Below, one piece after another: positions 34,899 through 44,841 of a stretch of 64,000 nucleotides of DNA (position 1 is the stretch's first letter; each line of letters begins with the position of its first letter). Made by a program: the position numbers and the translations under genes. This stretch comes from Lasioglossum baleicum (lineage: Eukaryota; Arthropoda; Insecta; Hymenoptera; Halictidae), in the NCBI RefSeq assembly GCF_051020765.1, contig NC_134931.1:18244810-18308809 (forward strand). The letters run 5' to 3'. The notes below the pieces were generated by a model. It ran no database searches. It was not told where the DNA came from and worked only from the letters and a program-made list of their open reading frames with translations.

Positions 34899-37464
34899 CA
34901 TTCTTTATCGAAACACGCGATGTCAGCCATGGAAATAGTCATTCCACTCTCACGAAGTGACAACCAACCTTGGGGACTTCGCCTATCCGGGGGAGTTGAC
35001 TTCAGTTTTCCCTTAACTGTTGTCAGGGTAACGCATAAATAAATAATCAGCTATTAAAAACTGCGTTCATAGTGTTTAAATCGAGGCCTAATTTATTAAC
35101 TGTACTATTTTGTTTTTAACGAAATTATCACGGTTTAGGTATTGACAATTTCTCGAGACAGTTAGCGTTCAAACACTGGATAGAATTTGATTCACAGTCT
35201 ACTAGTTTCCTCAAATATTCGCAAAAATATGATCAAAATTCCTCCTAAAGTGTGTTTCATCCCTCGATACTTTTTACTAGCAAATTATTTGTAACAAAAT
35301 AATCATGGTTCGAATATTGACAATTTCGCGAGACAGTTAGCGTTCAAACACTGGATCCACTGTAAATAAAATTCGTTGTCTACTAATAACAGTTTCTCAA
35401 ATACTCCTCCTAAAGTGTGTTCCATTGTTGAATGCAGCACTACGTGAGCTGCATTCGTGCGAAATTCCAAATCCTCTCAAATTTGTGAGATACGTTAATT
35501 ACGCTTCAGAAAATCGTCGAAAGCTATTAGGAGTCGAGGAGTGCACTAAACAGAGAATCTCATGATCGATTTACGATGTAATATGGGGGATGCATTGGCA
35601 GACAGTTCGCCGATTTGAAAAATTAAGGAGAGACGATTGTTTAGCAACGCCGGACACGTTCCCCGGGCTATCAGCTCGAGATGATATCGACGGCACAGTA
35701 ATCGACGCGTGAAATATATTCGCGTTTTCTTCTTCCGCGATTTTTTTTTTTTATCGCCGTGTTCGCTCGTATCGGATCGCGTGACCTCGTTTCCGTGTGG
35801 CTTGAATCCTGCGGTCGGGTCCGGCTGGATATCGATCTGAACAAAAGGAAGTCATTAATCGAATCGCAGATGAGACTCTGTCGCACGGTCGTGCTTTTTT
35901 TCAAACAACTTCCCCAACGATGATCGTTCCCAGTCATTTAGCATCTCTCTCTCTCTCTCTCTCTCCCTACCCTCACCCTCCTCCGCCCTTTAATCCCCTC
36001 GCTGAATAGAGAATTTAACCTGTTACCAAGGGAAGCCGGGGTTCGTCGCTTGTATTCAACTACCGCTTGAGAAGCATCCGGACGCTAGGTTATTTTTGGC
36101 AGAATGTCACTTCAATGCCAGATCAAGGGTCCAACTCGCGGGTCTTTCATTGTCATCCTCAACTTTTGTCTTTTAATTATTTGATTAATGTGTCCTGATG
36201 AAGTTGACACTTAAACTGCGACGGTCATCTGTTTCCGGACCATTTCGAACGGCTTCTACAATACAGGGTGGTTTACTAGATATTACCTACTCGGTTTTCG
36301 TCGTTATTATTGTAATTCGTAGCGAAGACTGTTTATATAAGGTTGAATGGTGTCGAGAGAGATGTATACTTCGGTGTTGCGAGTTTCTTTGTATTTTTTA
36401 AAATCGTATGTTTCTTCCTGCGCCAATCGATGAAGCTTCATATTCTCTACAAAAAAGTATTAACCATTAGTTTAGGAGATATTTTATTTTATAGTGTTGT
36501 TACGAAATCATAACTCACGTGATGATGTTACGAATTCGACAAACAATGATAGTTGTCCTGCACATTATGAAACAATAACAAGAAATGCATTAAATCAAAT
36601 ATTTCCGAATCGTTGGATAGGACCAGGTGGTCCTATTCATTTTCCGGCGAGATCACCTGATCTAACGCCCCTCGACACACATCTTGTAGATTTATGGTAG
36701 TTGTATGCTGAAAATTTCATCGTTTCACTAATTTACATATTTCCTTAGTACGCGTATTTGTAATTTAACATGTAGTTCTTTCGTTTCAATTTGATTCAGA
36801 TCGTCTGATGAATGAACGAATCGGTTATAAATACACGCACGCACGTCGTGACCAAAATAAATGATTTTATTTTTATTAATGATGATTACAACTCGCGTAT
36901 TTATGTCGAACGTTGGGGAGGGATTCTGAGAAGCACTATCAAAACAGTAATTTTGCCTAGATATTTCTTACATCACATTGTTAAGTCACAGTGTAATATT
37001 ATTATAATAGAATACAATTTAATAATTCCGACTTGTAGTTAAATTATGGTTTAACATTGCGCGGTGTAACAGCACCAATAAAATAGTAATAATTCTTCAG
37101 TTTTACGTGTAAGGATATTTAAGGATATCTATCTATTTTATTCTACGTAGTTTTATTAATTCAAATAATTATTTGTGAAATAATATCGTTGAGAGAACAT
37201 ATGTATACAAGAACTAGTGATTTCCAATTAATATGTCATGTGTTTCAAATCACGTATTTTCTTTTTCACAAGCTAACTATCGGAGGTCTGGCCGATCGAG
37301 CTGGTGTGCATGCTGGCGACCTGGTTGTCAAAATAAACGGAGAGACTATACAGCACTTGACACACAACGAAGTTCACGAACGCCTCATCAAAGCCGGAAA
37401 CGAATTTACATTGACCGTTCTGCGAAATTTGAAATTCGAACGAGCCGCTAAACAAGAAGAATAA
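34899..37464 (+). CDS. Small single-PDZ-domain protein, ZASP/PDLIM-like (two visible exons)
   Basis: Two exons join in frame (AGG|GTAACG to CACAAG|CTAACT) to give 99 residues starting at ATG 34,920. It begins MSAMEIVIPLSRSDNQPWGL; the loop PWGLRLSGG replaces the classic GLGF carboxylate-binding loop, as in ZASP and PDLIM proteins. It continues LTVVRLTIGGLADRAGVHAG, DLVVKINGETIQHL, then helix THNEVHERLIKAG with a His at the class-I position, and ends FERAAKQEE. The PDZ fold fills almost the whole protein. Such domains bind C-terminal or internal peptides, often at the cytoskeleton or muscle Z-disc; partners here are unknown. The first exon has an acceptor (TTTTCAG) just upstream, so a 5' non-coding exon probably exists. 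No LIM domain follows within 7 kb, so this may be a short isoform or a stand-alone gene. AATAAA at 38,048 is a candidate poly(A) signal. Confidence 0.8.
34920..35027 (+). CDS. PDZ protein, coding exon 1
   Basis: 36 codons from MSAMEIVIPL to FPLTVVR. The exon opens at about 34,899 after TTTTCAG. The donor AGG|GTAACG is in phase 0. A second ATG at 34,929 (MEIVIPL) is an equally plausible start. Confidence 0.78.
35119..35430 (+). repeat. Two-copy repeat, about 178 bp apart
   Basis: TATTGACAATTTCTCGAGAC, AGTTAGCGTTCAAACACTGG and CTCCTAAAGTGTGTT occur in order twice, inside the PDZ-gene intron. Confidence 0.8.
36494..36700 (+). pseudogene. Transposase C-terminal relic (Tc1/mariner-like, DDE/D type)
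   Basis: The translation includes SCPAHYETITRNALNQIFPN, then RWIGPGGPIHFPARSPDLTP and LDTHLVDLW. This matches the C-terminal block common in insect mariner-like transposases, usually ending SPDLTPLDFFLWG. Here the FFLWG part is altered and a stop follows, and no upstream catalytic part is seen, so it is dead. A bordering GGGTGGTTTACT at about 36,265 may be its terminal repeat. It lies in the intron of the PDZ gene, same strand. Confidence 0.7.
37273..37464 (+). CDS. PDZ protein, coding exon 2 and stop
   Basis: 63 codons from LTIGGLADRAGVHAGDLVVK to FERAAKQEE and TAA. It carries the second half of the PDZ domain and the peptide-binding helix. The acceptor is TTTCACAAG|CTAACT. Confidence 0.82.
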   Translation, partial: LTIGGLADRAGVHAGDLVVKINGETIQHLTHNEVHERLIKAGNEFTLTVLRNLKFERAAKQEE

Positions 37465-38465
37465 CGCGCTCCACCGTCCGCCATTTTCCATTCCTCGACT
37501 TAACACGTGTACCCGCTAATTCGCACTCTTCCGAAAGAGTCTAAATTCTAAATGAACGATTCAGCGATCTTCGATATCTATGTACAATAGATGGTAATAT
37601 CTCTATTAATATTATAACTTTATGGAAATTGTTATGAAAAATACAATGATTTATAATTACTGATTTCTCTGTTATCCAGAACCTTGTTGTCAGAGTGTTA
37701 CATATCATTATTCTGTACAAAGTATACGCAGTATTTGAATGATTGCGTTGCATCTAAAAAGAGCTTACTATTTTTATTCGAAATTACAATCCTGAAGTAA
37801 ATTATTGAGAAATGAAATTGCTACTGTTTTCGAAAAATTTATTAACAAGCCCTCGATTGTTAATGTTTGATTTCTCATAGACACTTAATTAACAATGACA
37901 TGCACATTATATCCCACATTGAACGTTACTTTTTCAAAAATTATGATAAAATTTCTTCTAATATGTAGATAGCATGTTGAAGGCGATCTCAGTATACTGT
38001 CGTAAATAATTCGAATATGCAAATCTGAGTTTGTAAGAGTTGAAAAAAATAAATCGTGGCTTATAAACTTTTTTTATGTCCACTCAACTGGCCTAGTTCG
38101 TGATCCCAGTTTCGCTGAAACCTGAAGAGAGAGGTAGAACTCGTAAAAACAGGATTGTTTAAACGTTTTTGGGAGAACCAGGTTATCAGGTTACTCGTAC
38201 ATTGCCACTTCTGTTTGGCAAACTGTAGAATCGCAGAATTTGCAGTGGGAGAGAGAGAGTCGCAGAGAAGGGAACATAAATAAACATTTATCGAAGTGTA
38301 TTTCGAAAACAAATATTTGTTTATACATGACAACGGTTACATTTTATTAATTTCAATTTAATAGAACATACATATAAATGTTGAAACAAACAAACTGAAT
38401 CAGAGGATTCCTATTCGTCAGTTTTTATTTCAATATTAAGAAGACCAAGCTGATAATTTATTTAT

Positions 38466-38666
38466 ATACAGCGGACTTTATGAATTTATAAGAAACATAA
38501 GTAGGTGTAACTTAAAACAGTAAAAACACTGGGAGAATTTGAAAATAGTGTTTATATTATTTTCAACCTATTAACCATATTAAGAGAGAAAATAAATTTC
38601 TATTTCACTCCAGTTTGTTGCAATGCAGGTAGAAAATTTTTATTTTGCATAAAGATCCGCTGTCTA
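38466..38666. mobile_element. GACTGCGGATC-family MITE
   Basis: Left end ACAGCGGACTTTATGAATTT, right end GCATAAAGATCCGCTGTCTA; the body has the typical GTGTAACTTAAAACAGTAAA. Confidence 0.8.
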
Positions 38667-38671
38667 TTTAT

Positions 38672-38887
38672 TTAACACTAGATTTACAGGTCCCGTGAAA
38701 ATGGCGGATTCTAAATTTCTTAAATTACGATTATTGAGATCGTAAAGATGAATCCATGAGAAATTATTTTATAAAGAAATTATATACTATGAAAAAAATT
38801 GCTAAGAATTGGAATAGATGCGTTCTTGTTATTTTTATAAATCGATGCAAAATAGTCACTTTTAGTGCTTTGTAAACCTAGTGTTAA
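38672..38887. mobile_element. 216-bp TTAA-bounded MITE
   Basis: Ends TTAACACTAGATTTACA and TGTAAACCTAGTGTTAA (one mismatch in 17), TTAA at both borders. It starts 6 bases after the preceding MITE. Confidence 0.85.
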
Positions 38888-39260
38888 AACCAAAGGATTT
38901 CTGCTTACCAGCCACCTCTCATCAAGAATTTATCTTTAATTAAGGATAACCGAAAGAATATTACGATACCATGTTGTCGTTACGTGTCACCAATTGACCC
39001 ACATTGCGAGAATGCAATTTGTCAATTATTGATCCAGCATCTTCCTCGATCGTGTCATCGCTGGTTTAAATTGCAATTAACAGATTCTATTAAGCGGCGG
39101 ATCGAAAGTTTCAGACCAGTTTGTTAAACGGTTTCGCGCTTCGGCGAAGAAGCAGATGAACAAGTTACCTAGACTAATCTGTAGGCTTCGAAACTTTTAA
39201 CTACTTCGTTCCCCCGAACATTTCAAAATCTTCTGCTGTTTCATAAAAGATTAGCTTCTA

Positions 39261-39633
39261 AAAAAAGAATTAAACCGACTTCGAGAAAACGCACTAAAAA
39301 AATGCACTAGAAAGCATGAAATAATTTCCATTTAATTTATGTGGATACACACGAACGTAAATACAATACAATCTTTTCGGAGGCGGCGCAAAATTGAAAA
39401 TTTTCCAAATGGCAAATGTTGCTGATTCTGATTTCATTGGAATATGGTGGACTTGGGAATCAGTAGGTGGGAAGAGAAGATACATTAATATGTGAAAGCA
39501 TGCAGAAGAATTAAAGGATTTTCGTAATTTCCAGTGTTGAAAATTTTCAATTTTGCGCCGCCTCCGAATAGATTGTATTTTAGTGCATTTTTTTTAATGC
39601 GTTTTATCGAAGTCGCTTTAATTTTTTTTTATA
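39261..39633. mobile_element. Fold-back element, arms over 90 bp
   Basis: Left arm GACTTCGAGAAAACGCACTA, AAAAAAATGCACTA and CGGAGGCGGCGCAAAATTGA mirrors the right arm in the same order. The left arm holds an extra roughly 60-base piece. Transcribed, it would form a long hairpin. Confidence 0.85.
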
Positions 39634-39918
39634 GAATTGTTTTATTTTACACTTTTTAGTGGAACGAGCAGAATTTGTAGAACACCGTAGGGTGGTTTTC
39701 CGGTCTTGTTGGTTATTTGCAATAAAATCCGCAAAGAATGAAAAATGCAAAATTTGTTTCCAAGGAACCAATCGGGAGACATACCCTACAAAATGCAGAA
39801 GATTTCGTTCCGATTGTTCCATCCATCTCGGCGTAATCGGTGAACATACATAGAAAGAAAAGCGAAAAAAATGGCACATACAGATCGAATTGAGTAACCT
39901 CCCCTTTTTCAAAGTCGG

Positions 39919-40009
39919 TTAACACGTTCCGTGCCACATGTACCACCGGTGGTACGCGTTAAACGTGATCTTCAGGCCATAAAAAAGGGCTTGTTACGGA
40001 ACGTGTTAA
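39919..40009. mobile_element. 91-bp TTAA-bounded MITE
   Basis: Ends TTAACACGTTCCGT and ACGGAACGTGTTAA form a 14-base inverted repeat; inside is the palindrome GTACCACCGGTGGTAC. Confidence 0.85.
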
Positions 40010-40626
40010 AAACGGCCGGGCAATAGATATTAAATGGAATATTTACGTTAATTGATAATAGAAAATGTGATTTTTTATCACAAAAATCTGCTCTTTAATT
40101 TCAAAAAAGAGCAAGAGAAAATATTAAATAGGATCGTCAGGGCATCGCATTAGAGAGAAGCAATTTTTTGTCGTGAAAAGTACTTTTCTGAGAATGTCCA
40201 ACTTTCGATGTTTATTACAATTATAATATTTATTAAATCGTACTAATTTCTTCATTTCCAAGGTCCATGGACATTTAGGATTCATTCATATTCATTGATT
40301 AGATATCGGTACGAGAAAGTTCATTTTAAGCCAAATGTCACTGTTCGGAATAGGATATGTCTAATGTCCAGTACGTCAGTTGAGACCTGGAGTGATTGCG
40401 TCAACTCGGTATATAGGAGCAGCGCCTGCTCTAGCGGTTACGTCGCCCCGGACAAAAAGACGAATTGCCGCCCCTTAAGAATATATATATATATTTCTTT
40501 TAAATAAAGGTACATATGTTTTATATCTTCAATAAAAATCAAATCATTTCATTTAAATCTTAATAGAAGAACATTTATTTTAATAAAAGCAAATTTTCTA
40601 TTAATTGGGCATTTAACACATCAATA

Positions 40627-40860
40627 GGGCTCACAGTGGCTCAGTAGCTCAGTCGCAGGTTCAATCCCCGATGCCGGCACCTCTGGAAATATTCCATGTG
40701 CTTTTTAAAAACTGTGGTGACCCAAGGTGGTTCGGAACCCACCTTTATAAACTGTAGCCCCCGCTGAAAAGGCGATAGTAGTGAGAATGGAAAGATAGGG
40801 AGTTGGTAAATGGATTTAAAACCCTAAGGGGACCAAATAATTTATAAAACACATCAATAT
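40627..40860 (+). repeat. tRNA-derived SINE-like unit
   Basis: TGGCTCAGTAGCTCAG resembles an RNA polymerase III A box and GGTTCAATCCC at 40,658-40,668 a B box, about 30 bases apart. The downstream body (GGTGACCCAAGGTGGTTCGG) has no tRNA fold. The 3' boundary is uncertain. Confidence 0.45.
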
Positions 40861-40925
40861 TTTTCTCACAGTTACAGCCAAAATGCTGCCCCTAAATTTT
40901 CGCGTCCCGGACAAATGTCCGAGTT

Positions 40926-40942
40926 GACCCCCCCCCCCCCCC
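40926..40942. repeat. Poly(C) run
   Basis: About 17 consecutive cytosines; length may be unreliable in the assembly. Confidence 0.8.
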
Positions 40943-41145
40943 AGAGCGGGCCCTGTACAGGAGTGTTGCGCATAGTAGGTCCCTGTATCCGATATCTCCG
41001 GGTTTGGACATGAACGGGTTAAGAGTCTCTGGAATAGTCAGGGGTAGTGCGTAAAAGCATTTTTCTCATCGTCGCAAAAAAAGGCCAAATGTCACTGAAT
41101 TTCGCACAACTTTCGACTTCCGACAATGAGTCGGGGCAAATGTGC

Positions 41146-41870
41146 CCAGCACTGGTCTGAAGCGTAGGACAGGACGAAGCGGTGAACAGTATAAATAAAA
41201 GAAGATGTGTGTATCACATAATTTAGTCTCGCTTTAATATATTAGATATTGTTCAGTTTAATATATGACTCTCGTACTATATGCTAATCGTAACGGTAAA
41301 CGGCATACACGCAAAACATTTCCGTTTCGACATATCAATAATTTACACGAGAATATTCATAGTGACGCTTCCTTACCCACAGATATTCAGCTGGAACGAC
41401 AGCACACGCACTCACACTTTTATTTATCACACTTCTTACACCATCCCTCCCGTCGTGGAATTAATGAAAATCGACGGGAGACAATCAACAAGTATACAAA
41501 AAAAAAGAAAAAGAAGAAGAAAGAGAAAAAAGGACTTGAAGGATTAAAAGGAACATATACAAGATACGGACTATTGTTGCAAGTAACGATCACACGCGAA
41601 TGAACGTCTGACAGCCTCCATCTTCGCGAAACCACGTCTCCGATCTTTAAGCACCGATGAATTCGCAGGATGATCCAATGATCCAAGTTTGTAAGCTTGT
41701 AGGAAAAAGGTTTATACAGAAGTTGCTAAAAAGCTTCTTTTTATTTGCAACGTGCATAGTGTTGAATTTTTACAATTGGAAATATGATTATTGTATTTCC
41801 TTGCTTTTAGTCGGTATTCTTTTAGCTTCAATCTATATCTGACGAAATTCTTTATTCCTTTTAAAATTTT
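41146..41870. other. Non-coding with an A/G-rich tract
   Basis: An A- and AG-rich tract at about 41,495-41,535. Frames in both directions are low-complexity artefacts of it. Nothing else recognisable. Confidence 0.5.
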
Positions 41871-42145
41871 CACGAATTCTTTAGTCTCTCAATTACATAA
41901 AAAAATATTATTCGTTAAAATTGATTTTGATTCCATCTTGAAATAAGATGGAAATTAATTCGGTAAACTTTCAAGCAACCCAGTAAACAAGTTTCAAGTG
42001 TTTTCACGAATACTTTCGTCTCTCAATTACATAAAAAAATATTGTTCGTTAAAATTGATTTTGATTGCATCTTGAAATAAGATGGACATTAATTCGGTAA
42101 ACTTTCAAGCAACCCAGTAAACAAGTTTCAAGTGTTTTCACGAAT
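41871..42145 (+). repeat. 134-bp tandem repeat, two full units
   Basis: CACGAAT begins at 41,871, 42,005 and 42,139, with TCTCTCAATTACATAAAAAA and CAAGCAACCCAGTAAACAAG shared. Confidence 0.92.
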
Positions 42146-43261
42146 TGTCTCGGTGATAGTTAATTACAGAGCAAACGCAATCAGCATCACTCAATAATGC
42201 ATGATGGTATGCAGCGTCGTAGTGTTCAGGTATACTGAAATATGGTTTGCTGATACAGTAGCGAAATATTGCTATCATGTCTGCGTTTAAGTAACCAATA
42301 TCTATTAAACAATTTCGAGAGAATTTTGATAATAATAAAAGCTTATTCAAAGTGAACCTTTCATTCACAGCGTCAGAGATATTTAAAAGCTTAGAACTAG
42401 TTTTCTCCTGGTTAAAATATAATGGAAACGATACTTTTTCCAATAAAACATTAATTAATTGATTCATAGTGAATTACATATTCACAATACCAGACATTTT
42501 CTTTAAAACGTATCAATTGGAACTAACACTCTCCTGATCAGAATAAAATGAAAATTGAATACATGATTGCATTACACCACCAATTAATTAAATTGGTATT
42601 TCATTGATTCGAATAATTTTTGAACGTTCGTATAAACCCTTTCTCCGCAGAAATCTAGTATCATTGCTGAAACGAATACAAGCCTACAAATTAACATAAA
42701 ACGTGTACCAACAGTTTTAATTCTCTAGAATGATTCGTCATTTGTTACTTAAAATCTACAATTTATTATACAGGTTGGTAAAACGAACATACACGTCGGG
42801 ATATTCGTCAGAAAGTTTTTTGCTCGAAACCTAAAAGGATTCATTCTTTTTGTCAAGATAATATGTGATTTTAATCATAAGCTTAAACATTCCGACGTGA
42901 ATTGCTTTGCACTGTATTATAATTACCATCCTGCAATATCATTTATGAAATTCGAGTTCGAATTTCGATTCTACGCTGAAGCGGCGATGCTGAGCGTCGT
43001 TAATTTCCACGGGAACGTAAACGGACAATGTGCGAGTAAAATCGATGATATGTACGTATTTTTGTTAAAGGATTTCAGGCAACCGTGAGAACGTGGTCTG
43101 AGGAAGATAACGTGAACCGGTACTCGAGCGCAGAGAAACGTATTTTCATTTGGCTCCCCTCTGCCTGGGCATCGAACCCCGGCTGCAAAGAGAGGGAACC
43201 GAACATCTGGCTTTCGAACGGTATCGCGTGACATCCAAGATAATAGAAAGCAAGGTGAACA

Positions 43262-43326
43262 ACGTGCATGGAAGCTCGCCTTTGCTCTCTCCCTCTCTCT
43301 CTCACACTCTCTCTCTCGCTCTCTCA
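43262..43326. repeat. CT-rich microsatellite
   Basis: CTCTCTCCCTCTCTCTCTCA followed by further CTCT runs. Confidence 0.9.
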
Positions 43327-43841
43327 TTCCCTAAAGCTAATTAATTAGAACGTTACAACAGACGATTAAAGTCATTCCCGTATCGAGTAACAAAGATCAC
43401 GATTAACCTTGATGTATAAATGTACACTTTGGTTTACGAATACATTATCTAATTACAATGTACAACCCGATTCTTGAATCGAACGAGCTCGTAATAGCGG
43501 AGAGAACTTCCTTGCAAACGCGATTCCAAGACGGAGCCGATTGCCCTTCGATCACATCTGCGCACATGATTACCAGGGATTCATCTGTCTCGGTGATTGA
43601 AGTCCTGATTATGATGGTTCATCGGCTTGTTCGAGAAATGATATTCCACGTACTGGGCTCTCTTTTCGTGTTCTGCGAGTTAGATAATAAAATTATTCAT
43701 CAGAAAATTGAAAACTACGCTGCGGAAGCCATTCAAAATTAAGGAATCCCATCATCAACTAAAATCAATAAAATCTGCGAATCATCATGAACTACGGATC
43801 TTCAATCAGAGAGGTAGGATCTCGTATAAAAAGCTGATCAG

Positions 43842-44022
43842 TGAACTGCGGATCTTTCTGCAAAGTAATGTTTGTGCATGTTTGCAAAGAAAGAGAGTTA
43901 AATAAAAACTCGGAACCGGTCATTTAAAAATAACATGGCCCTATTCTAATATCCTTCTACCGCGTCTACTGTTTTACGCTTCGTTTACTGATTTTTATTA
44001 TAAATATATAAAGTCAGTCTAC
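43842..44022. mobile_element. GACTGCGGATC-family MITE, degenerate
   Basis: Starts AACTGCGGATCTTTCTGCAA and ends TATAAAGTCAGTCTA. The flanks AAGCTGATCAGT and ACTGATCAGCTT extend the hairpin. Confidence 0.6.
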
Positions 44023-44667
44023 TGATCAGCTTTCAGTGATTCCCAGGGAATTTTCCTGTACACGCCCGTCCCTCTTCGTCCTCTCTCGACCACAAAGTTC
44101 TGCCATAGTAAGTATACGTACAATACGATCAGGTACAAGAGTAGCATCTCTGGGTTGATCTGTTTTATTTCCAAAGAGAGGACGAAGCTCCTCGACGCGG
44201 CCTTAAGCTAATTTCCCGCAGCCTCCTCGGGCCCCGTAGAACCCGAGCATAAAATTCACAGGATTAATCTCGTTTCGAAACAGGATTTCTCATCGAGGCC
44301 GCTAGTGAAGTTGATCGAATAGAAGACATTTGTTTCTCGGCGACCGTTTACGAAAAACCATACACGCGATTTCATACGGATTATTTATAGCGGCTCCTCG
44401 GAAGTTCGCGAAATGTTTGCAATCGCACGTCATTGGTACCGACAGTGCTCCGCCAGTGATTAATATAAATTAATAAATTAACTCACAATGCTTTTTAATA
44501 CCTAATATCGAGACGTAGGCGTGTAATATTCGCCAAGCTTCTCAGCTTTTCGGGACGGCCGGCTACGATCGTGGCCGTCCGATTGCATAATTCGCTCCGT
44601 AAATGCATAGAAGCTACCGTCTGTTGATCATTCATTCCTTTGCCTGTATCGCGGCTCGTTATAATGA

Positions 44668-44841
44668 CTATTGGTCCGCCTGGTCGCTGGTCTCCTCGTT
44701 GTCGGACATCGAAGACATCCTGTCGTGGTTCGTGCAATTGTCCGTCTTGCTACTGGATTCCGCGATCTCGAGCCATTGTTGTTTGTTTTCCCTGACACCC
44801 TCCACCAGTGGCTCCAGCTTGTCTGACAGAAGCGCGAATGC
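44668..44841 (-). CDS. Pde11: PDE11 exon 14 (C-terminus and stop)
   Basis: Codes AFALLSDKLEPLVEGVRENK onward, then an acidic, Ser-rich tail ending SDNEETSDQADQ before a stop. Acceptor GTGCAG|GCATT. A possible poly(A) signal on this strand is the complement of TTTATT near 44,164. Confidence 0.93.
   Translation of the reverse strand, partial: AFALLSDKLEPLVEGVRENKQQWLEIAESSSKTDNCTNHDRMSSMSDNEETSDQADQ

Larger units (their letters stand above)
35028..37272 (+). other. Intron of the PDZ gene
   Basis: A 2.2 kb intron with GT and AG ends. It holds an imperfect two-copy repeat (35,119-35,430), a GC-richer stretch at 35,450-36,110 with a CT run at 35,945-35,966, and a decayed transposase relic at 36,494-36,700. 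Confidence 0.65.

Noticed and set aside
39604..39946. Open frames of 77-102 codons near the fold-back element
   Set aside because: They overlap repeat sequence and are compositionally AT-driven, with no family resemblance.
41265..41603. 112-codon frame with a lysine run
   Set aside because: The lysines come from an A-rich tract; the opposite strand gives poly-Phe; no domain.
43150..43200. B-box-like GGTTCGATGCC on the minus strand, possible tRNA
   Set aside because: The flanking bases cannot form a T stem or a cloverleaf.
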